A stretch of DNA of 21,670 nt, taken from contig DELI01000033.1 of the NCBI GenBank assembly GCA_002354335.1, positions 1 to 21,670 of the forward strand, given 5' to 3'. The stretch comes from Sphingobacterium sp. UBA2700 (GTDB taxonomy: Bacteria; Bacteroidota; Bacteroidia; Sphingobacteriales; Sphingobacteriaceae). Below the pieces are notes generated by a model that saw nothing but the letters and a program-made list of their open reading frames with translations, was not told the origin of the DNA and did not search any database. Below are positions 17,217 through 21,670 of the stretch, piece by piece; position 1 is the stretch's first letter, and every line of letters starts with the position of its first letter. Made by a program: the position numbers and the translations under genes.

Positions 17217-17249
17217 CAAAAGTATAACTTATTAAGCAATCCCTGACAA
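17217..17249 (-). promoter_or_regulatory. Predicted promoter of the act-cox operon
   Basis: On the minus strand there is a perfect Bacteroidota -7 element TACTTTTG (17217-17224) and a TTG (17247-17249) 22 bases upstream, close to the usual -33 spacing. Transcription would start near 17210, giving a leader of about 75 bases before actA. It is the only good match I find upstream of actA. No clear operator was seen. Confidence 0.5.
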
Positions 17250-17368
17250 TCTGATGACGTAATTTATCAATTTATAATCATTCTAAATAGATATCATAGA
17301 ATCGTCATAAAGTGCCCTAAATATAACAATAATGTGATTTTATACCAGCTTTTTATTGTTAACTTAGT

Positions 17369-17839
17369 ATGACTATGAAATGGATAAATTTCTTCTTTCT
17401 CTTTTTTTTATTTACAAGTTGTGCACAATCACAATCGAAGTATACACATACGACTATGAATGACGAAACGAAATACAACAAATTAACGCCTGAAGAAGAA
17501 TATGTCATTCTTCATAAAGGAACAGAGCGACCGTTTACCGGCGAACTTCTGGATAACAAAGCAAAAGGAACGTATATCTGCCGACGCTGCGACGCCCCTT
17601 TATACACGTCTCAAGATAAATTTGAGTCACATTGTGGCTGGCCGAGTTTTGACGATGAAATACCAGGCGCTGTAAAAAGAGAGGTCGATGCCGACGGACG
17701 TAGAACAGAAATTCTATGCGCCAAGTGTGGAGCACACCTCGGTCATGTTTTTGAGGGTGAAGGTTTCACCGCCAAAAACACGAGGCATTGTGTAAACTCT
17801 ATTTCAATGAAGTTTGTTCCTGCGGCTCCTCAACAATAG
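17369..17839 (+). CDS. msrB: Peptide-methionine (R)-S-oxide reductase, lipoprotein form
   Basis: A 156-residue MsrB that reduces methionine-R-sulfoxide in proteins. The N-terminus is a lipoprotein signal with F-T-S-C18, so it probably acts at the membrane in the periplasm. The MsrB domain spans about 36-150: zinc cysteines C71/C74 (CRRC) and C117/C120 (CAKC), the HCGWPSFD loop with C89, and the catalytic selenocysteine/cysteine position C141 in [11 protein letters not shown]. Length and motifs are complete. A second ATG two codons downstream (17375) is equally possible. Its stop lies 41 bp inside the convergent lacI gene, and a strong terminator hairpin follows at 17869. It is divergent from actA with 235 bp between them. 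I see no convincing promoter for it in that gap. Confidence 0.95.
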   Translation: MTMKWINFFFLFFLFTSCAQSQSKYTHTTMNDETKYNKLTPEEEYVILHKGTERPFTGELLDNKAKGTYICRRCDAPLYTSQDKFESHCGWPSFDDEIPGAVKREVDADGRRTEILCAKCGAHLGHVFEGEGFTAKNTRHCVNSISMKFVPAAPQQ

Positions 17840-18833
17840 CCGATGAACCTCTGACAAGAAGCTCACAAGGGATTACAATTTTTTGTAATTCCTTATTTTT
17901 TCCTTTGATTTCATTCAACAAAGTGTGTATGAGCTCGTTCGCTATCGCTACGGTGTCCTGAGTCACCACAGAAATATCGGGATCATGCAATTTGAACAAT
18001 GTATGGTCATCAAAAGCAACCATATTAGGCAGCTTAATGCCATTCTCTTTAACAGCTTTCAAACCATCAATTGCCAAATAATTGGTCGCAAACAAAACAG
18101 CATCTAGGTTATTATCATGAATAAATTCATACAGTTGCTCAACTGCGGTTTCTTCATCCTCATCTAAACGAACTTTCTTGATGTACGCCTGCTGCTGATA
18201 ATCATCAATTGCCTTCATATACCCCTCTAAACGATCGCGCATCTGCGTTTGATTAGAGTAGAGCGAAACAAAACCCACCTTTTTATTCTTAGGATTATCC
18301 AGCAAATGTTTGGTGGCTTCAAAAGCTCCATTGAAGTTATCCAGTACCACATAATGAGTTTCCAACTGCGCCACATAGCGGTCAAACAACACCAAAGGCA
18401 CATTATTCTTGTTCAAATTGCTCAAAGTATCCTCCAAACCTTCAGGGGGCGTAATAATATAGCCATCGACCTGTCGGTCATAAAACAATTGAATCAGTTC
18501 TTTAGCTTTCGTTGGATCATTATCCATACTACAGTAAATAATGTGATAGCCATTTTCATAGGCTATACGCTCTATGTACTTTGCGATATTCGAAAAAAAT
18601 GGGTTTGAGATATCTTCGACAATCAAGCCTAATATTTTGGACTGCCCGGTTCTTAAACTTTGGGCTAATTGATTTGGTTTATACCCTACCTTCTTGACGT
18701 ACTCTAAGACGCGTTTGGTTAAACTTTCACTAATTCGTTTCTCTTTCGCTTTTCCATTCAAAATAAAAGATACGGTCGTAACGGAAACTCCAAGAGTTTT
18801 TGCAATATCACTAATTAAAATACGCTTTCTCAT
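17799..18833 (-). CDS. LacI-family transcriptional regulator (probable regulator of the GH92 gene)
   Basis: A 344-residue LacI/GalR-type regulator. Residues 5-26 ([21 protein letters not shown]) form the helix-turn-helix. The hinge helix is near 50-60 ([15 protein letters not shown]), and residues of about 64-330 form the periplasmic-binding-protein-like sugar domain ([78 protein letters not shown]). It is divergent from a GH92 mannosidase, with a palindromic operator between them, so it probably senses a mannose-type sugar and controls that gene and itself; the ligand is inferred. The 3' end overlaps msrB by 41 bp on the opposite strand. The ATG at 18833 lies about 27 bases after the predicted start of transcription. 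Confidence 0.94.
   Translation of the reverse strand: MRKRILISDIAKTLGVSVTTVSFILNGKAKEKRISESLTKRVLEYVKKVGYKPNQLAQSLRTGQSKILGLIVEDISNPFFSNIAKYIERIAYENGYHIIYCSMDNDPTKAKELIQLFYDRQVDGYIITPPEGLEDTLSNLNKNNVPLVLFDRYVAQLETHYVVLDNFNGAFEATKHLLDNPKNKKVGFVSLYSNQTQMRDRLEGYMKAIDDYQQQAYIKKVRLDEDEETAVEQLYEFIHDNNLDAVLFATNYLAIDGLKAVKENGIKLPNMVAFDDHTLFKLHDPDISVVTQDTVAIANELIHTLLNEIKGKNKELQKIVIPCELLVRGSSAIVEEPQEQTSLK
17869..17901 (+). terminator. Intrinsic terminator of msrB, located inside lacI
   Basis: On the plus strand GGGATTACAA - TTTT - TTGTAATTCC forms a 10-bp stem (one G-U pair) with a 4-base loop, followed by TTATTTTTT. It begins 30 bases after the msrB stop codon. It lies within the antisense of the lacI coding region, so it must satisfy both the protein and the terminator. 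Confidence 0.6.
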
Positions 18834-18866
18834 GCTAGGTCAACAGTGGATTATAGGAAATTTTAC

Positions 18867-18897
18867 CAAATATATAATTTCAGCTAAAGTTTAGCAA
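18867..18897 (-). promoter_or_regulatory. Predicted promoter of the LacI-family gene
   Basis: On the minus strand TATATTTG (18867-18874) matches the Bacteroidota -7 consensus TAnnTTTG exactly. A TTG at 18895-18897 lies 20 bases upstream, the expected -33 spacing. The -33 element is inside the left arm of the palindrome at 18888-18911, which implies autorepression when the regulator is bound. The predicted leader is about 27 bases. Confidence 0.55.
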
Positions 18898-18933
18898 ACA
18901 ATTGCTAAACTATTTGCTAAAAAATGGGCTAAA
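18883..18933 (+). repeat. Cluster of GCTAAA half-sites across the operator region
   Basis: GCTAAA occurs on the plus strand at 18883, 18904, 18916 and 18928, and its reverse complement TTTAGC at 18890. The last three direct copies are exactly 12 bases apart. A longer half-site TTTGCTAAA at 18913-18921 is the perfect inverse of TTTAGCAAA at 18890-18898. This suggests extra binding positions beyond the main palindrome. Confidence 0.5.
18888..18911. promoter_or_regulatory. Palindromic LacI-type operator
   Basis: A near-perfect inverted repeat of AGTTTAGCAA and TTGCTAAACT (10-bp arms, 4-base spacer ACAA) lies midway between the divergent regulator and GH92 starts. Size and symmetry fit a LacI-family dimer site, although the centre is not the common CG. 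Related half-sites flank it. It overlaps the -33 of the regulator promoter and sits upstream of the GH92 promoter. Confidence 0.6.
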
Positions 18934-18956
18934 AGGATTTATTAAAGAAATAAAAC

Positions 18957-18964
18957 TACTTTTG
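18957..18964 (+). promoter_or_regulatory. Predicted -7 element of the GH92 promoter
   Basis: TACTTTTG is a perfect TAnnTTTG match 29 bases before the GH92 ATG and identical to the element before actA. No TTG is present at the expected -33 distance, where the sequence is A-rich. The promoter therefore looks intrinsically weak and may depend on a protein bound at the upstream half-sites. Confidence 0.45.
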
Positions 18965-18992
18965 TATAGAGTACACATTTATAACGAAGATT

Positions 18993-21254
18993 ATGACCTT
19001 TCATTATACTAAGGCACTAAAATCCATTTTCCTAAGCACGGTAATCCTGATATCAGCTAGCCATGCTGAAGCACAAAAATTGACACAGTATGTCGACCCA
19101 TTTATCGGAACCGGAGGGCATGGGCATACCTTTCCTGGTGCTACAGTCCCGTTCTCTTTAGTTCAATTATCTCCGGACAACGGTAAAAATGGTTGGGATT
19201 GGGTCAGCGGATACCATATCTCCGCAGATTCTATCGCCGGATTCAGCCATATGCATCTAAGCGGAACTGGAATAGGCGACTGGTTGGATATCGCCATTAT
19301 GCCTATGCTGAAACCAATAAAAAACTATAAAGTCGATACTCGTGTTGCATTTTCACACGATAAGGAAAAAGCAAGTCCTGGATATTACGCCGTACAATTA
19401 AACAATCAGATACAAGCAAGGCTTACATCAACCGAACGGGTTGGTTATCACCAATATCAATTCCCAGCTTCATCAGAACCCACAATACGCTTAGATTTAA
19501 ATCATGCCTTCAATTGGGATAAACCAACCGATACGGAGATTCAAATTTTAAATGACAGCACGGTCATCGGTAAGCGATACTCCTATGGATGGGCGAATCA
19601 GCAACATATCTACTTTGCCGTTCGCTTTTCTTCACCATTCAAGCAATACCTACTCAATGGGAAAGAAAGCAATGCAAAAAAATTACGCATAGAAAATCAA
19701 GGAAAACTTGCAGAACCCGCTGTCAACGCGCAGTTCGTATTCCCGAGCGGCAAACAGATCGAACTGAAGGTAGCACTATCCACAAGCAATGAACAGAAAG
19801 CACTATTAGCACTAAACGAGATTCCGAATTGGTCATTTGAGCAGGTGAAAACCCAAGCCGAACAGAAATGGGAGAAAGAATTAGGAAAGATAGAAGTGGA
19901 AAGCAAGGACGATCGCTTGAAAAGGATTTTCTACACTGCGTTATATCATACAGCGATTTCCCCAACACTGTACTCAGACCAGGACGGCGCTTACAAGAAC
20001 TATAAAGGAGAACAACACAAGATGCCAAATGACGGCCAGCGTTATACCTTATTCTCACTATGGGATACGTTCAGAGCGTTAAAACCGCTATTTACCATCA
20101 CGCAACCCGAACGATATACCGACATTATTAACAGCATGCTTGCGTTTTACGATGAAAACGGTTTGCTGCCTGTTTGGGATCTGAGCACTTTCGAAACCAA
20201 TACAATGACTGGCTATCATGCGATTCCCGTGATTGCTGATGCGATCCTGAAAGATTGGCCAGGGATTGATCAAGAACGCGCATATCAAGCGATGCTAGCG
20301 AGTGCCCATCAGTCTATCCGAGAGGTTCCTGCTTATATCGAGTATGGCTATGTTCCTCAAGATGTCAATGGTGGCTCGGTAACTAAGACACTGGAATACG
20401 CATTTGACGATTATTGCATTTCCTTAGTTGCTAAAAAATTAGGGAAACAAGAGGATTATAAAAAATTCACGAAGCGCGCGAAGAATTATGTTAATCATTT
20501 CGACCCGCAATCTGGATTTATGCGCGCTAAAAAGAAAGATGGAAAATTCATAGAACCATTCGACCCTTTCTACTCAGAACATGATTTCGATAAAAGTCAG
20601 TATATAGAAGGAAATGCTTGGCAACACTCCTTTTTTGTTCCGCACGATGTGCGGGGCCTAGCAAATCTATTCCCCAAAAAGGACGGCTTGGATAAGATGT
20701 TGGATAAGCTATTTGCGGCGCCATCGCATATGACCGGAGAAAACCAGTCGCCCGATGCTTCCGGATTTATAGGACAATATGCCCATGGCAATGAACCAAG
20801 CCACCATATTGCTTATATGTATAGTTATATCGGCAAACCTTGGAAGACCCAAGAAAAAGTAAGAGCTATTATAGATTCTATGTACCATGATCGACCAGAC
20901 GGCTATGCTGGAAATGAAGATGCCGGACAGATGAGTGCGTGGGCAGTATGGTCCATGATGGGATTATACCCTGCAAGCCCTGTCAATGGCGAATACATCT
21001 TTGGGAGCCCTGTTTTAGACGCAGCAACAATCCAGATGCCTAGTGGAAAACTATTTCGCATAAGCGCTAAAAACAACAGCAAAAAGAATATCTACATTAG
21101 GTCTATCCGATTAGATGGGAAGAAATACACAAAATCCTATATTACGCATTCCGAAATGATGAAAGGTGGCGACCTGGTATTCGAAATGTCGCCCACGCCA
21201 AATAAAAACTTCGGCAACAAGCGCAGAGATCAAGCAACATCCATGGAAAACTAG
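18993..21254 (+). CDS. Secreted GH92 family glycosidase (probable alpha-mannosidase)
   Basis: A 753-residue GH92 enzyme. The signal peptide spans about residues 1-27 (cleavage after AEA). The N-terminal domain begins with the family signature VDPFIGTGGHGHTFPGATVPF (34-54), then WDWVSGYH and GFSHMHLSGTGIGD. The catalytic (alpha/alpha)6 domain contains SLWDTFRALKPLFT (355-368), YVPQDVNGGSVTKTLEYAFDD, GNEPSHH with the probable general acid E601, and GNEDAGQMSAW (640-650) with D643 in the general-base region. GH92 enzymes are calcium-dependent exo-alpha-mannosidases acting on N-glycan or mannan linkages; the linkage specificity cannot be read here. It has no C-terminal sorting domain, no SusC/SusD partner in the window, and is probably controlled by the divergent LacI regulator. 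Length is normal. Confidence 0.95.
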   Translation: MTFHYTKALKSIFLSTVILISASHAEAQKLTQYVDPFIGTGGHGHTFPGATVPFSLVQLSPDNGKNGWDWVSGYHISADSIAGFSHMHLSGTGIGDWLDIAIMPMLKPIKNYKVDTRVAFSHDKEKASPGYYAVQLNNQIQARLTSTERVGYHQYQFPASSEPTIRLDLNHAFNWDKPTDTEIQILNDSTVIGKRYSYGWANQQHIYFAVRFSSPFKQYLLNGKESNAKKLRIENQGKLAEPAVNAQFVFPSGKQIELKVALSTSNEQKALLALNEIPNWSFEQVKTQAEQKWEKELGKIEVESKDDRLKRIFYTALYHTAISPTLYSDQDGAYKNYKGEQHKMPNDGQRYTLFSLWDTFRALKPLFTITQPERYTDIINSMLAFYDENGLLPVWDLSTFETNTMTGYHAIPVIADAILKDWPGIDQERAYQAMLASAHQSIREVPAYIEYGYVPQDVNGGSVTKTLEYAFDDYCISLVAKKLGKQEDYKKFTKRAKNYVNHFDPQSGFMRAKKKDGKFIEPFDPFYSEHDFDKSQYIEGNAWQHSFFVPHDVRGLANLFPKKDGLDKMLDKLFAAPSHMTGENQSPDASGFIGQYAHGNEPSHHIAYMYSYIGKPWKTQEKVRAIIDSMYHDRPDGYAGNEDAGQMSAWAVWSMMGLYPASPVNGEYIFGSPVLDAATIQMPSGKLFRISAKNNSKKNIYIRSIRLDGKKYTKSYITHSEMMKGGDLVFEMSPTPNKNFGNKRRDQATSMEN

Positions 21255-21313
21255 AACATATCACAAATTGTCATGTTTTAACCTTAGGTACACAATTTGA
21301 TAACAATAAGGAA

Positions 21314-21319
21314 AAGGAG
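21314..21319 (+). promoter_or_regulatory. Strong Shine-Dalgarno of the DUF493 gene
   Basis: AAGGAG lies 9 bases before the ATG at 21329 in an A-rich leader and fixes that start. Most genes in this window have weak or no such site, as is usual in Bacteroidota, so this one stands out. Confidence 0.6.
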
Positions 21320-21328
21320 AAAAACATA

Positions 21329-21652
21329 ATGAGTGATTTCAACAACATTAACATAAAAGATATTCAGGACGGAAATAACGGTCAAGATTTCTACAGAAAC
21401 TTTAGGGAAAAATTAATAGAGGTTGAACAATTTCCTTCAATCTATACCTTTAAGTTTATCGTTAAAACGGACTCGGATCAGGGCGAACAGGTTAAAGCCT
21501 TATTTACCCATTCATCAGCGAAGTTTTCCGAAAAAAGTTCATCAGGTGGGAAATACACATCAATCAGCATAGAAAATTTTGTAAACTCTGCTGATGAGGT
21601 GATAGAATATTACAAGAAGGTAGCAGAGATACCCGGTGTAATGATGTTATAA
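21329..21652 (+). CDS. DUF493 family protein (YbeD-like)
   Basis: A 107-residue small soluble protein. Residues of about 20-107 show the DUF493/YbeD ACT-like pattern: FYRNFREKLIEVEQFPSIYTFKFIVK, a variable loop, then KYTSISIENFVNSADEVIEYYKKVAEIPGVMML. The ending with IPGVMML is characteristic. The biochemical role of the family is not established; the fold resembles small ligand-binding regulatory domains. It follows the GH92 gene by 74 bp and has its own strong ribosome site, so it may be transcribed separately. I found no convincing promoter in the gap. Confidence 0.88.
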   Translation: MSDFNNINIKDIQDGNNGQDFYRNFREKLIEVEQFPSIYTFKFIVKTDSDQGEQVKALFTHSSAKFSEKSSSGGKYTSISIENFVNSADEVIEYYKKVAEIPGVMML

Positions 21653-21670
21653 AAATAAGCATAAAGCAAG

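Noticed and set aside
17280..17302. Six-base inverted repeat ATTCTA...TAGAAT in the actA-msrB gap as an operator
   Set aside because: Short arms with an 11-base spacer in AT-rich DNA can arise by chance, and it does not overlap a recognisable promoter.
17756..17770. Inverted repeat GGTGAA-GGT-TTCACC as a terminator for lacI
   Set aside because: It lies within msrB coding sequence and is not followed by a U tract on the lacI strand.
18883..18933. CRISPR-like or mobile-element repeat
   Set aside because: The repeated unit is only 6-9 bases, lies in a divergent promoter region, and is better explained by regulator half-sites.
21264..21299. Inverted repeat CAAATTGT...ACAATTTG before the DUF493 gene
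   Set aside because: The 8-base arms are separated by 20 bases with no U tract, and AT-rich composition makes chance likely. It could be an operator but nothing supports it.

Overview
The window looks like a chromosomal segment of a Bacteroidota bacterium, most likely from the Sphingobacteriaceae (Sphingobacterium or Pedobacter-like). The evidence is a moderately AT-rich composition, an act (alternative complex III) locus fused to a cytochrome c oxidase locus in the order typical of this phylum, promoters of the Bacteroidota form TAnnTTTG, and a LacI-regulated GH92 mannosidase. The genus is inferred from overall character and was not tested by search.

Region 1 (22-17133, all on the minus strand) is one long run of 16 genes with gaps of 1-54 bp and one overlap, so it reads as a single operon transcribed from about 17210 leftwards. 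In transcription order: actA, actB, actC, actD, actE and actF (quinol oxidation by alternative complex III); coxB and coxA (the catalytic core of an A-type, CuA-containing aa3 oxidase); ctaA and ctaB (heme A synthesis); two different subunit III genes; a small subunit IV gene; a SCO-fold protein; a DUF420 membrane protein; and a conserved uncharacterised cytosolic protein. Together these would oxidise menaquinol, pass electrons through the c-type hemes of ActA and ActE to CuA of CoxB, and reduce oxygen in CoxA. Heme A synthesis and assembly factors are made from the same transcript. CoxB carries no heme c domain, so the c hemes come from the Act subunits.

Region 2 (17134-18992) holds a divergent promoter region, a lipoprotein-type MsrB on the plus strand, and a LacI-family regulator on the minus strand whose 3' end overlaps msrB by 41 bp. 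A good intrinsic terminator for msrB lies inside the lacI coding sequence.

Region 3 (18834-21652) has a 159-bp divergent regulatory region with a 10-bp-arm palindrome, several extra half-sites and two recognisable promoters. It is followed by a secreted GH92 glycosidase and a small DUF493 protein with an unusually strong Shine-Dalgarno sequence.

The machinery is largely known. The points most worth a second look are: (i) a SCO-like protein with no cysteine at all and with its copper-binding His also replaced; (ii) the operator architecture between lacI and GH92, where the palindrome covers the -33 element of the regulator's own promoter; (iii) a His-to-Asn change at a heme-ligand position of CtaA; (iv) a CoxB with an extra membrane hairpin and a Ser/Ala linker whose serine run is built from mixed codon families; (v) the uncharacterised protein at the end of the operon. 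I found no mobile element, CRISPR array, tRNA or rRNA.
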